The notes under the pieces were generated by a model. That model did not search any database, was not told the DNA's origin, and saw only the letters and a list, made by a program, of their open reading frames with translations. A program made the position numbers and the translations under genes. From NCBI GenBank assembly GCA_910589035.1, contig CAJUSI010000009.1:62001-126000 (forward strand): a DNA stretch of 64,000 nt. The letters are read 5' to 3'. Shown in pieces: positions 16,868 to 26,237 of this stretch. Position 1 is the first letter of the stretch, and every line of letters begins with the position of its first letter. The DNA is from an uncultured Acetatifactor sp. (GTDB lineage: Bacteria; Bacillota; Clostridia; Lachnospirales; Lachnospiraceae).

Positions 16868-18697
16868 ATGAATCGACTTGGAATTTTTGTGTTTTATGAC
16901 AGAGACGGAATTGTAGATACGTATGTAGAGTATCTTTTGGCGACGCTGAAAAAACACCTGGGAAAATTAGCGGTGGTATGCAATGGCAATCTGTCTTGCG
17001 AAGGAATGGAGCGGCTGGAGAGATATGCAGATTGTATCTATACTCGGGAGAATACCGGTTATGACGCCATGGCATATAAGCTGGCCATGACAGAGTACAT
17101 AGGGTGGGAAGAGATGGGGCAGTATGATGAAATACTGCTGCTGAATGACACTTTTTACGGACCGCTTTATCCCTGGGCTGAGATTTTTGAGCGGATGGAT
17201 AAAAAAGCATGTGACTTCTGGGGGATCACCTGCCAGAGGGAGTGCAGGGATTATTATTCCGGAGAAAAGGTTTCATCCTACATTCAGTCATATTTTATGG
17301 CCTTTCGCAGAGAGATGCTTGCGGACGCGGCGTTTCAGAAGTACTGGAATGAATTCGATTCCACAGACTGGATTTTTTCGGATGTGCTGAATAAGCATGA
17401 AAAAATCTTTACCCGGACAATGGAACAGGCGGGTTTTTCCTGGGACACTTATGTGCATGCCGGAGAATATGAATCAGACAGACCAGAGGACAATTTTATA
17501 CAATACTATTATATTTCCTACCAGCTGATAAAAGATTACAGATGCCCGGTGATCAAGAAGAAAAATTTTGTGACAAAGCGACTCATAGGAAATCCGGGAG
17601 AGATCGGAAACGATACGGCAAAGGCCCTTGCCTGGATAACGAAGAACACGGAATATGACGTGGATATGATCTGGCAGAATTTACTGCGGTTATATGACAT
17701 GAGGGAACTTCGCAAAACATTGAACCTGAGTTATGTGATCCCGGAATCGCCCTCGGAAGATTTGAGGGAAACGACAGGGGAAACAGAGACAACTGCGTAT
17801 GTCTGGATAAAGGGAGCGGCTTCCGGGCAGCAGGAGATCTATATTCGGACGTTGAGAGAATACATGGAAGTCTGTGACGGCAGAGAGACGGCAGAGACAG
17901 ACTGCGGGGAATATGTTCTCTTATTGCTCGGCGGAGAGGAACAGGATGCAGGCACAATGCTGCGTAAGTTTTCTGCCACAGAAGAACAATGGGGAAATCT
18001 GGCGGGAAATCGCAGTCACACCAATCATATTATCACCCTGTTCCTTCAACACAGAAAATTGGGAGTCCTGCTTGCGCCCTGCGGAATACACGGGGCAGAT
18101 TTTGGGAGAGGGGATGCATGGAGACTGAACGGATGTATGGCACTCTGGTGCCGCAGGAAAATATTTCAGAGCATGCAGCGGCGCCTGAACGAGAGGGAGG
18201 CAGCCCGCTTTCCGGCAGCGGAAGAGCTGCGAATGGAATTTATGAAAACAGCGCAGCGGCTGGGATATTACACGGCGGACGGCATGAGGGCTGAATATGC
18301 TTCCATGGCTTACAATAATATGGCGGAGATGCTGTCCCGGATAGAAGAACATGCGAAGAACAGATATCGATTTGACGATTTTGGAAGCTATCTGGAAGGA
18401 GACATGCTTTTATTCTGCAAGGGATACCCGGAAATATATGTGTATGGCGCCGGGGAAAACGGGTGTCGTGCAGGCAGGCTGATCGAGGCTGGCGGACATA
18501 AGTTTGCAGGATTCATCATATCGGATGATCAGCCCCAAATGACAGAAAAATATGGTTTCCCCGTATTTCATCTGTCGAAGGTGGAGAGAGAGTCCGCGCA
18601 GGCGGGGATTGTAATTTCAGTGTCCAACAGAAAGGCGCAGGCAGAAATTCTGGGGCAATTACATCAGCATGGTTGGGAACATATTTATCTGTTGTAA
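16868..18697 (+). CDS. RgpF-like glycosyltransferase, long form with C-terminal Rossmann module
   Basis: 609 residues in three parts. Residues 1-290 are RgpF-like, closely parallel to the preceding gene (MNRLGIFVFYDRDGIVDTY, RENTGYDAMAYK, DEILLLNDTFYGPLYPW). The middle (about 305-480) starts with AYVWIKGAASGQQ and has GT-like strands, perhaps the remains of a second glycosyltransferase domain. The C-terminal 90 residues are the recurring Rossmann module (IYVYGAGENGCRAG). The pair probably arose by duplication and adds successive sugars. Confidence 0.72.
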   Translation: MNRLGIFVFYDRDGIVDTYVEYLLATLKKHLGKLAVVCNGNLSCEGMERLERYADCIYTRENTGYDAMAYKLAMTEYIGWEEMGQYDEILLLNDTFYGPLYPWAEIFERMDKKACDFWGITCQRECRDYYSGEKVSSYIQSYFMAFRREMLADAAFQKYWNEFDSTDWIFSDVLNKHEKIFTRTMEQAGFSWDTYVHAGEYESDRPEDNFIQYYYISYQLIKDYRCPVIKKKNFVTKRLIGNPGEIGNDTAKALAWITKNTEYDVDMIWQNLLRLYDMRELRKTLNLSYVIPESPSEDLRETTGETETTAYVWIKGAASGQQEIYIRTLREYMEVCDGRETAETDCGEYVLLLLGGEEQDAGTMLRKFSATEEQWGNLAGNRSHTNHIITLFLQHRKLGVLLAPCGIHGADFGRGDAWRLNGCMALWCRRKIFQSMQRRLNEREAARFPAAEELRMEFMKTAQRLGYYTADGMRAEYASMAYNNMAEMLSRIEEHAKNRYRFDDFGSYLEGDMLLFCKGYPEIYVYGAGENGCRAGRLIEAGGHKFAGFIISDDQPQMTEKYGFPVFHLSKVERESAQAGIVISVSNRKAQAEILGQLHQHGWEHIYLL

Positions 18698-18742
18698 TCC
18701 AGGAAGGATATGAGTAAGAAAATGGCGGTCGGAGGAAAGCAT

Positions 18743-19630
18743 ATGAGCGAAGTCTTAAAACTTACGCCACAGGAATTGCGGACACTACAGCTGATAGAGC
18801 TGGAAATGATTGTGGAGGTGGACCGCATCTGCAGAAAGAACCATATACAGTACACTCTGGACGGAGGCACTCTGCTGGGCGCGGTTCGGCATAAGGGCTT
18901 TATTCCATGGGACGATGATGCCGATATTGTCTTCTCAAGGCACGAATACGCAAGATTTTACCGCGCCTGTAAAAAAGATCTGGACACCGAACGCTTCTTC
19001 CTTCAAGAATACCGGACGGACCCGGGATACCGCTGGGGCTATGCGAAAATGCGCAGGAAGGGAACAGAGTTTGTGCGGGCGGGACAGGAGCACATGAGGT
19101 ATAGGACGGGTGTCTGCATTGATCTCTTTCCTCTGGACAATGTCCCGGATAATGCGGTTCTTCGCAGGGGTTATTATGGAATAAATTACTGTCTCCGCAA
19201 AATACTGTACTCTGAGCTGGGGATGAAAGCGGCGCCCACCGCATTTCTCCGCGCCTGGTACAGGCTTCTCTACCGCATTCCGAGGGATAGAGTCTTTGCT
19301 GTCCGCAATCGTCTTGCGGCTCTGGCAAACAGAAAGCCCACGGAGCTTGTGTGCCATACCATGCATCCTAACCCGGGACCGGAGTGTAAATACGGGATGC
19401 CTGCCGGCTGTTATGCGGAATACCGTGAGTATGAGTTTGAGGGAATGATGTTTCAGGGGCTGGCCGATTATGATAATTTCCTGCGTCTGTCCTACGGGAA
19501 CTATATGCAGTTTCCTCCGGAGGAGAAACGCAAAGGCCCTGGGGAGGCCAGCGGGATCAGACTGATTCCGATCACGCTGGAAGAGATCCGGGACCGCTAT
19601 AACAGGGAGAATCTGAGACAGGGAAGTTGA
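18743..19630 (+). CDS. licD: LicD-family phosphotransferase
   Basis: LicD proteins transfer phosphocholine or other phospho-alcohols from CDP-type donors to glycans. The 295-residue product has the hallmark DGGTLLGAVRHKGFIPWDDDADI (residues 40-62, read in two halves), whose Asp cluster binds metal, and DLFPLDNVP further on. I prefer ATG 18743, seven bases after GGAGG; an upstream in-frame ATG at 18710 also has a possible site but a poorer spacing. In an island rich in cytidylyltransferases it is a good candidate for transferring an activated phosphonate, phosphoramidate or polyol phosphate. Confidence 0.88.
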   Translation: MSEVLKLTPQELRTLQLIELEMIVEVDRICRKNHIQYTLDGGTLLGAVRHKGFIPWDDDADIVFSRHEYARFYRACKKDLDTERFFLQEYRTDPGYRWGYAKMRRKGTEFVRAGQEHMRYRTGVCIDLFPLDNVPDNAVLRRGYYGINYCLRKILYSELGMKAAPTAFLRAWYRLLYRIPRDRVFAVRNRLAALANRKPTELVCHTMHPNPGPECKYGMPAGCYAEYREYEFEGMMFQGLADYDNFLRLSYGNYMQFPPEEKRKGPGEASGIRLIPITLEEIRDRYNRENLRQGS

Positions 19631-19640
19631 GGGCAGAAGC

Positions 19641-20414
19641 ATGAATGTCGCTGTAATTTTCGCCGGCGGCGTCGGAAAACGTATGAACAGCAGAGTAAAG
19701 CCCAAGCAGTTTTTGGATATGTGGGGAAAACCCATTATCATATATACGCTTGAGGTTTTTGAGAGGCACGATGAGATAGACGCCATTGTGATTGCCTGCG
19801 TGCCGGAGTGGATAGAGTATCTGAAACTGCTGATAACGCAATACCAGATCACAAAAGTGAGAGAGATCGTACCCGGAGGGCAGACAGGACAGCTGTCCAT
19901 TTATCATGGACTGAGGGCTGCTCAGAACCTGCAGGCGGCTGCCGCGGAAGGGGCAGACAGGATTGTGCTGATCCATGACGGAGTGAGACCGCTGATTGAT
20001 GAGAAGACTATAACGGAGAATATTCAAAGCGTAAAAAAACACGGCTCGGCGATCACAACGGTACCTGTTCAGGAGACGATTCTGGTTGTGGACAGGGAAA
20101 ATGAAATTGTGGAAGTGCCGGAAAGGGTAAATTCCAGGATGGCGAGAGCTCCTCAGAGCTTCTATCTGCGAGATGTGCTGGAGGCCCATGAAAGCGCATT
20201 GAGGGAGGGACGGACGGACTATATCGACTCCTGCACATTGATGCAGCATTACGGCTATCGAATGTATCTGGTGGACGGACCGAAAGAAAACATTAAAATT
20301 ACTACTCCCGAAGATTTTTACACGATGAGAGCGCTGCTGGATGCCAGGGAGAATTCTCAGATATATGGCATGGAGGGGACGGGAGACGTTATATGCCAGG
20401 GATTCCGTGAATAA
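19641..20414 (+). CDS. IspD/TarI-family cytidylyltransferase
   Basis: 257 residues of the IspD superfamily: IFAGGVGKRM (6-15), KPKQFLDMWGKPII and IHDGVRPLID, with conserved RAPQSF. IspD itself makes CDP-methylerythritol, while TarI/Bcs1 relatives make CDP-ribitol. Eleven bases after licD and inside a glycan island, a TarI-like role (CDP-polyol supply) is more likely than isoprenoid synthesis. No TarJ-type reductase is present in the window, so the polyol phosphate would have to come from elsewhere. Confidence 0.8.
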   Translation: MNVAVIFAGGVGKRMNSRVKPKQFLDMWGKPIIIYTLEVFERHDEIDAIVIACVPEWIEYLKLLITQYQITKVREIVPGGQTGQLSIYHGLRAAQNLQAAAAEGADRIVLIHDGVRPLIDEKTITENIQSVKKHGSAITTVPVQETILVVDRENEIVEVPERVNSRMARAPQSFYLRDVLEAHESALREGRTDYIDSCTLMQHYGYRMYLVDGPKENIKITTPEDFYTMRALLDARENSQIYGMEGTGDVICQGFRE

Positions 20415-20498
20415 ATACACTGTGTGATTCGGGCACGAGAGATGCTTTAAGCCGCATGAGAAAGATCGGCGTTAAGACGGAGAGGAATATACCGGTAT

Positions 20499-21215
20499 AT
20501 GAGAGTTATTATATATGGCCTTGGAAGAAGATATTATAATTTGTTTGACTGGCACGAATATGTGGATCTGGGCATGATAAAAAATGAGATAGAAGTGGTT
20601 GGACTGTCTGATGGAAACCCTGAACTATGGGGGAGAAGAATCCAATACAATGGAAATCCGCTTCCGGTAAAAAATATAAAAGAGTATTCGGAAAACGACT
20701 ATGACGGAATTATGGTTACATCGAAGGACTTCTATGAGGAAATTCGCCGTGACCTGGTTCAGCAGGGATGCACAGGAGAGAAAATCTGTCTGATTGACGA
20801 CTTTTTCGAGCCGTATCTCGAGCTGATCAGCAGTGAAAAGCACACATTGCTGCTGGAACAGTGGACAGAGCTCCGGGAGTCGGAGAACGAAGCCGCCTTT
20901 TTCCTCCGGGCAGGAAAATACAGAGACGTGGCAGTTTATGGGTCTGGACCATTGGCAGAGCATTTCATGGGTATATGCAGGCAGGCGGGCATTCGACTTT
21001 GTTATCTGATTGAGGGAGAGACGAAAGGACAAGGGAGCGGCTTGCCGGTATATAAGGCCGGCGACAGACTGCCTGAGGCGGACATTATTGTTGTCGCCAC
21101 AACCGAAAACTATATGCAGATTGAGAAAGAAATCTGTCGGAATAATCATATTGAAGTAATTTCAATACAGGAAATGACCTATAAGACATTGAAAAATGTA
21201 AAAAAGGAATCCTAA
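20499..21215 (+). CDS. protein of two tandem Rossmann-like modules, function unknown
   Basis: 238 residues made of two copies of the small Rossmann-like module that is elsewhere fused to transferases: copy one begins VIIYGLGRRYYN (3-14), copy two VAVYGSGPLAEHF (about 147-159). Each ends in a short strand after a D-I-I-V-V-A-T-T type beta strand. No catalytic domain is attached. It could be a stand-alone binding or scaffolding protein for the island's enzymes. It ends two bases before the next ATG. Confidence 0.6.
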   Translation: MRVIIYGLGRRYYNLFDWHEYVDLGMIKNEIEVVGLSDGNPELWGRRIQYNGNPLPVKNIKEYSENDYDGIMVTSKDFYEEIRRDLVQQGCTGEKICLIDDFFEPYLELISSEKHTLLLEQWTELRESENEAAFFLRAGKYRDVAVYGSGPLAEHFMGICRQAGIRLCYLIEGETKGQGSGLPVYKAGDRLPEADIIVVATTENYMQIEKEICRNNHIEVISIQEMTYKTLKNVKKES

Positions 21216-21216
21216 T

Positions 21217-22449
21217 ATGCGAAATTTAATTTTGATGCATCTGGAAAGCTTAAATTTTGTGAATTATCGAGTGAACCGGGATAAGTTCCCCAACTTATCC
21301 TTCTGGGAGAAAAGATCGCTGTCTTTTGCCAACTATTTTTCCACAGCCACATCCACCCTGATGGTACTTGGAGACTTAATGTACGGCGGCATGCAGCAGT
21401 ATGAGATGTGCAGTTATCTCAATTATATACCGGAAAAATATTGCTATCAGAATTCCCTGTTTGACTGTCTGGAAAGCAGGGGATATGTGACTGAGGTTTT
21501 GTGCTATCCGGATGACGAAGACTTTGAAGGCGGCAAAAAACGCCATATCGCCGGGTTCCAAAGTGAAATGAAAGCATTTCAGCAATACGAGGACTATCTG
21601 CGCGAGGCGGAACGGGTTATGGACACAGGGAAACCGTTCGCGATGCTGCTGGTTGATGTGATCAGCAATGTGGCGGTAAATTACCGGATTCCCAACGGGA
21701 GATGTGAAAGCGGACTGGACAGGAGAAGACGGGGATATCAGTATATGGATGCCTGCGCAGGCAGAATATTTGATTTATTGGAGGAAAAGAACCTGGCAGA
21801 TAATACAACCATTATCTTCTACGGGGATCACGGAGACGAATACTTTGCACATGGGAATCATAAAGGATTGACACATGCGATCGAGCCGTATGCCAGCCTG
21901 GTGCATACGCCCCTGTGGATCTATGACAATCGATTGACCGGAAATAAAAGCTGCAGCGACCTGATAAGTACAATCGACATAAGAGGCATTGCAGAGCGAA
22001 TGCTGGATATGCCGGAGGAAACATTTTCGTGGAGACAGCTGAACCTTCCGGAAAGGAGACATGTTTTAACGAGAAACGCATATGCCGCCCAGCCGGTGAG
22101 AAGCGGTTCCTTTAATAAAGGATATGCGCTGATAGACGGAAGATTCCTGTTCATGGCCAGCAACAATGGCCTGGAAATGTACGATATAGAGATGGATATG
22201 CAGTGCCAGAATAATCTCCTGAATTATTTTACTTATGAACAGGGGATACTGCATTTAAATAAAGAATTAAACGAGTCTCTGAACAGCCACTACAGATATA
22301 TCTTTGATATGGGGACGATCCGGCAGATCCGGCAGAATTTTTATTTTTACCGGGAAGAGCTGTATGAGAAGGTGCTGGAATTATTTTTCGGCGCGGAGTG
22401 CGAAGACAGAATAACGGACATAAATTTTGAACAGATACACTATATTTGA
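21217..22449 (+). CDS. cytosolic alkaline-phosphatase-superfamily protein (LTA synthase/phosphoethanolamine-transferase-like)
   Basis: 410 residues. The metal and nucleophile motifs of the sulfatase/LtaS branch can be traced: HLES at 8-11 (first metal ligand), FSTATSTLMVLGDLMYGG at 41-58 with Thr at the nucleophile position (about 47), and YGDHGDEYFAHGNHKGLTH near 205. A Thr rather than Cys/Ser nucleophile points to phospho-group transfer or diester cleavage, not sulfate ester hydrolysis. Unlike LtaS and EptA it has no membrane segments or signal peptide, so it should act in the cytoplasm. Substrate unknown; it may move a phosphorus-containing group onto the glycan. Confidence 0.7.
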   Translation: MRNLILMHLESLNFVNYRVNRDKFPNLSFWEKRSLSFANYFSTATSTLMVLGDLMYGGMQQYEMCSYLNYIPEKYCYQNSLFDCLESRGYVTEVLCYPDDEDFEGGKKRHIAGFQSEMKAFQQYEDYLREAERVMDTGKPFAMLLVDVISNVAVNYRIPNGRCESGLDRRRRGYQYMDACAGRIFDLLEEKNLADNTTIIFYGDHGDEYFAHGNHKGLTHAIEPYASLVHTPLWIYDNRLTGNKSCSDLISTIDIRGIAERMLDMPEETFSWRQLNLPERRHVLTRNAYAAQPVRSGSFNKGYALIDGRFLFMASNNGLEMYDIEMDMQCQNNLLNYFTYEQGILHLNKELNESLNSHYRYIFDMGTIRQIRQNFYFYREELYEKVLELFFGAECEDRITDINFEQIHYI

Positions 22450-22493
22450 CAGGATTGCAGGTTCAGGGGACACGGAGAGGGAGAAAATCACAC

Positions 22494-23756
22494 ATGGCGG
22501 AACATGGCAGGATTTATATCTGGGGAGCGGGCGAATATGGCAGGAAAATTTTGCAGGCAGTGAAAACGCCAAAATACCAGGTCTGCGGATTTGTCGACAA
22601 TGACCCGGCTAAGCAGGGACAAATGTTTGAAGGCATAAGGATAGTCTCCTCCAGGGAAATTGCAGAGGAGTATGACGCTCTGGTGATCGCCGTCATGCGT
22701 TATGAGGCGGTTCTGTATCAACTGAGGCTGGAGGGATATACGGATTTCTCTAAAGTTATTGTAGTATTTGATGAATCACATTGTGACAATCCTGAATATG
22801 CACAGATTTTAGACCAGCAAAAGTGGAAAATACTCTTACTGGAAGAAAAGCTGAAAAGACTTGAAAAAGTTGTCAAGGCGAAATTTGATAATCTTGGATA
22901 TGAGATTATAGATAAATACAACAAAAAAATGTATCAATATCCGAAGATAGGATCTACGGAGGAAGCGATTGACAAGGTTGTGAGGGAAGGATACTCCCTC
23001 GTACGCTTTGGGGACGGAGAATTTGAGATAATGGCGGGCAAGGAGCGGGCAGTTTTTCAAAAATATGTGCCTGAGCTTGCCAAAAGAATGCTGGAGGTAA
23101 TCTCGTCGAAAGAGGAGAAGCTTTTGATCTGTATCGCCGACAATTACGGAAATATCGATGAATATTTAGAAGACGACGCAAACAGCATTCGCTTCTACAT
23201 GGATGAGGAGACAAGACGCTTCCACATGTCCGTATTGGATAAAAACAGGACATATTACGACGCCTATATGTTTAAGACGTACATTTCGTACAAGAACCGT
23301 GAGGACACCTGGAAACGCGTCCGACTGATCAAAACAATATGGGATAACCGGGATGTGGTAATAGTGGAGGGCGACAAAACAAGGGCAGGATATGGAAACG
23401 ACCTGTTTGACAATGCAAAGTCGCTGCAGAGAATTCTGTGCCCCACACAAAATGCCTTCGATAAGTACGAAGAAATACTGGAGACCGTCCTGAGAGTGGA
23501 GAAAAGCCGTCTGATCCTGGCAGTGCTGGGACCTGCGGCAAAGGTTCTGGTATATGACTTGATGAGATACGGCTATCAGGCAGTGGATATAGGACAGATC
23601 GACATGGAATACGAGTGGTATCTGGCCGGCGCCAAGGAGAGGGTTCCGATTCCCGGAAAATATGTCTCCCAACTGCCCTCCGCTGAAATTAAAGAGGTGA
23701 ACGATACAGAATATCTGAGCCAGATTATCGGGCAGATAAAAGCGGACACGGATTAA
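22494..23756 (+). CDS. GT-D fold (SP_1767-type) glycosyltransferase with N-terminal Rossmann module
   Basis: 420 residues. The N-terminal 110 are the recurrent Rossmann module (RIYIWGAGEYGRK, CGFVDNDPAK). A short coiled-coil linker (about 118-160) leads to a GT-D domain of the DUF1792 type: SLVRFGDGEFEIMAG, KYDEI-type helices and LAVLGPAAKVLVYDL, with DIGQIDMEYEW near the end. GT-D enzymes add hexoses to O-linked glycans of streptococcal serine-rich repeat proteins, so the family is known to act on protein-linked glycans in the cytoplasm. Start chosen at ATG 22494, after a GAGAGGGAGA site. Confidence 0.8.
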   Translation: MAEHGRIYIWGAGEYGRKILQAVKTPKYQVCGFVDNDPAKQGQMFEGIRIVSSREIAEEYDALVIAVMRYEAVLYQLRLEGYTDFSKVIVVFDESHCDNPEYAQILDQQKWKILLLEEKLKRLEKVVKAKFDNLGYEIIDKYNKKMYQYPKIGSTEEAIDKVVREGYSLVRFGDGEFEIMAGKERAVFQKYVPELAKRMLEVISSKEEKLLICIADNYGNIDEYLEDDANSIRFYMDEETRRFHMSVLDKNRTYYDAYMFKTYISYKNREDTWKRVRLIKTIWDNRDVVIVEGDKTRAGYGNDLFDNAKSLQRILCPTQNAFDKYEEILETVLRVEKSRLILAVLGPAAKVLVYDLMRYGYQAVDIGQIDMEYEWYLAGAKERVPIPGKYVSQLPSAEIKEVNDTEYLSQIIGQIKADTD

Positions 23757-23785
23757 AACACAATTTCACGAATGCGGGAGAGAAA

Positions 23786-24328
23786 ATGTTAAAAGATGAG
23801 TTATTGATTTATATGAAAAAGGTGTACCCGGAAATTCAGGGGATTGCGGTGGAGCCGGGAAAACTTATTTTTGAAGAGAATGTCAGGATGAACTGCTTTT
23901 ACTGCGGCAAATACGGCAATAACTGGAAATGCCCCCCTAATCTGCCGGACTTGGATTATCCGAAGATGATGAAGGAATATGAAATGGGATTAGCGACAAT
24001 CCTGTCCATGGACATCACCTCCCAGAGCGATTACAACAAAATCAGAAACGATTCCAGCGTGATTCTTCATAAGTCTCTGCTGGATTTGGAAAAGTGGCTG
24101 TATCACCACAACAGCTCAAACGCAATCTCCTTTATCGGAGGCTCCTGTAAATTATGCAAAGGCGGGTGCGGAAAGGAAAAGTGCAACAACCCTTATATGT
24201 CCCGGGCGCCGTTGGAGGCAATAGGAGTCAATATAATCAAAAGCATGAAACAATATGGAATTGACATAACATTCCCCACAGAGAAGGCAATAAAACGCGT
24301 TGGTCTGCTGCTGTGGCAGGAGCCGTAG
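23786..24328 (+). CDS. DUF2284-like cysteine-rich metal-binding protein
   Basis: 180 residues with two Cys clusters: C-x2-C-x9-C-PP around residues 37-51, and a later group SCKLCKGGCGKEKC at about 115-128. This pattern matches DUF2284 proteins, presumed iron-sulfur or zinc binders of unknown role. It stands between a glycosyltransferase and a nucleotidyltransferase with short gaps, so it is part of the operon. A redox or metal-dependent step in donor synthesis is possible, but nothing in the sequence defines it. Confidence 0.7.
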   Translation: MLKDELLIYMKKVYPEIQGIAVEPGKLIFEENVRMNCFYCGKYGNNWKCPPNLPDLDYPKMMKEYEMGLATILSMDITSQSDYNKIRNDSSVILHKSLLDLEKWLYHHNSSNAISFIGGSCKLCKGGCGKEKCNNPYMSRAPLEAIGVNIIKSMKQYGIDITFPTEKAIKRVGLLLWQEP

Positions 24329-24361
24329 AGGGCGGCCAAAATCAGAGCGGAGGAGAGAAAG

Positions 24362-25108
24362 ATGAAATATATATTCCTGGTGGCCGGTAAAGGTTCAAGA
24401 CTACATCCATTGACATTGGACAATCCCAAATCAATGTTCCGGCTGGATAAAAACACAACCCTGATAGAGCGGATGGTCAGCCTTATAAAAAAGCATGATC
24501 CGGACGCAGACATTGTCATTGTGACAGGACACAGACATCAGAGCATAGAACAGAAACTGGAGAATGTCACATTCATCAATAACCCATTTTACGAGGTGAC
24601 GAACTCCATAGCTTCTCTATGGTTTGCAAGACAACATCTTGAGGCGGAGAATGTAGTTCTCATCGACGGAGATATTGTGATGTCTGAAAAACTGATAGAA
24701 GATATTGTATGCAGGTTTACGGATAAAGCCCTTGTCCTAGTAGACAGCTCGATCAATGAAGACGGGGATTACAATGTTCAGGTATCGGATGACCGCGTCC
24801 TGGTTATGAGTAAGGAGCTGAACCACTATTTTGGAGAATATGCAGGCGTCACAAAGCTTGACAGAGACAGCTCCCTGTCAATGAAGCGGGAGATTGAAAG
24901 CATGGTGGATAACGGATATTATGACCAGTGGTACGAAAATGCCCTGGTGCAAATGATATTCAAAGATGATTTTAACCTGTACTATGCAGATATAGCAGAT
25001 TATGACTGGACAGAGGTGGATGACGTAAGCGATCTCATACATGCTAAAAATATCCATATGAATGAAAAATGCGCGGAGAAAAATGAGAAACAGAGCAAAA
25101 ACAGATAA
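24362..25108 (+). CDS. LicC-like nucleotidyltransferase (second copy)
   Basis: 248 residues, GT-A nucleotidyltransferase. FLVAGKGSRLHPLT (5-18), NPKSMFRLD (22-30) and the metal-binding IDGDIVM near 101-107 are visible; NNPFYEVTNSIASLWFAR is nearly identical in pattern to the protein at 12305. The family loads CTP on phosphocholine, aminoethylphosphonate or related small phosphates. It is followed by a dehydrogenase and a PLP aminotransferase, which may make its substrate. The last 15 residues are a charged Lys/Glu/Asn tail. Confidence 0.75.
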   Translation: MKYIFLVAGKGSRLHPLTLDNPKSMFRLDKNTTLIERMVSLIKKHDPDADIVIVTGHRHQSIEQKLENVTFINNPFYEVTNSIASLWFARQHLEAENVVLIDGDIVMSEKLIEDIVCRFTDKALVLVDSSINEDGDYNVQVSDDRVLVMSKELNHYFGEYAGVTKLDRDSSLSMKREIESMVDNGYYDQWYENALVQMIFKDDFNLYYADIADYDWTEVDDVSDLIHAKNIHMNEKCAEKNEKQSKNR

Positions 25109-25151
25109 ATGAAAAGAACCTTCCAGGTATAAGACGAGGAGGCTGCAGAAG

Positions 25152-26237
25152 ATGTTATACACCAGTGACGTTATGCAGACAGATTTAAAGGAGCTGGCAG
25201 AGACAGAATATATCCCCTGGGAAAAACTGAGAAAGAGCACAGTGCTGATCACAGGGGCGAGCGGGATGCTGGCTTACTATGCTGTGTGCATTCTGATGTA
25301 TCTAAACGAGAAAAACGACGCGGACATTCATGTAATCGCCCTGGTGCGCAGCCGGGAGAAGGCACAGGAGAAATTCACAGGTTTTCTACAGGATGCCCGT
25401 TTTATGCTCCTGTGCCAGGATGTCTGCGATGAGATTCAGGCGGCGGGCAGTGTGGACTACATTATCCATGCGGCCGGAGCCGCCAGTCCCCATTTCATTA
25501 AGAAGGATCCCCTGGGGATTATCCGGGCGAACACAGAGGGAACTCTGCGAGTGATGGAATTGGCGCGGCAGAAGAGAGCAAAAAGTGTGCTGTACACCTC
25601 CACCAGGGAAGTGTACGGAAAGGTAGAGGGAAAGGAATGGATCGGAGAGGATGATATGGGGACACTGGATCCCCTGGACGCCCGCTCATGCTACCCGGAG
25701 AGCAAGCGCATGGCAGAACAGATTTTGCGCAGCTGCCACGAAATGTTTGCCACCCCTTTCCAGGTGGTGCGCATTGCCCACGCCTATGGCCCGGGGATGG
25801 GGATTGAAAATGATGGGCGCGTAATGTCCGACTTCGTGTCGGACGCGGTGCACGGCAGAAATATTGTTCTTAAGAGCAACGGGATGGCGAAGCGGGCGTT
25901 CTGCTATGTGACGGACGCGGTTGCCGCGATGTATCTGGCGATGCTGGCGGAAGAACAGAACCAGGCTTATAATGTGGCCAATGAATCGGAGGCCTATCCC
26001 ATCCGGGAGGTCGCCCAAATATTGACAGAACTCTTGCCGGAGCGGGGATTATGCCTGGAATATGAGCAGGGGGCGGATCAGAGCGGATACTGCCAATATG
26101 AGAGAGTGGGACTGGACACTGCAAAGCTCAGGCGCATGGGATGGAGACCGCAGGTGGCGCTGAGAGAAGGGCTTGGAAGGACACTGAGGAGCTTTGGATG
26201 TGAGGGCGATGAGGAGGTTGAGAAATGTATTACATAA
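25152..26237 (+). CDS. NAD-dependent epimerase/dehydratase (extended SDR)
   Basis: 361 residues. Rossmann motif TGASGML at 34-40 (the TGxxGxx form), an IIHAAGAASPH segment, YTSTREVYG and the catalytic tetrad YPESK further on, then the RIAHAYGPGM motif of nucleotide-sugar SDRs. It resembles UDP-glucuronate decarboxylase/dTDP-glucose dehydratase relatives. It overlaps the aminotransferase that follows by 13 bases. The nucleotide sugar acted on is unknown. Confidence 0.8.
   Translation: MLYTSDVMQTDLKELAETEYIPWEKLRKSTVLITGASGMLAYYAVCILMYLNEKNDADIHVIALVRSREKAQEKFTGFLQDARFMLLCQDVCDEIQAAGSVDYIIHAAGAASPHFIKKDPLGIIRANTEGTLRVMELARQKRAKSVLYTSTREVYGKVEGKEWIGEDDMGTLDPLDARSCYPESKRMAEQILRSCHEMFATPFQVVRIAHAYGPGMGIENDGRVMSDFVSDAVHGRNIVLKSNGMAKRAFCYVTDAVAAMYLAMLAEEQNQAYNVANESEAYPIREVAQILTELLPERGLCLEYEQGADQSGYCQYERVGLDTAKLRRMGWRPQVALREGLGRTLRSFGCEGDEEVEKCIT

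Noticed and set aside
19641..20414. Housekeeping IspD of the methylerythritol pathway
   Set aside because: It sits 11 bases after licD inside a glycan operon, with no isoprenoid genes nearby; TarI-like use is more likely, although IspD activity cannot be excluded.
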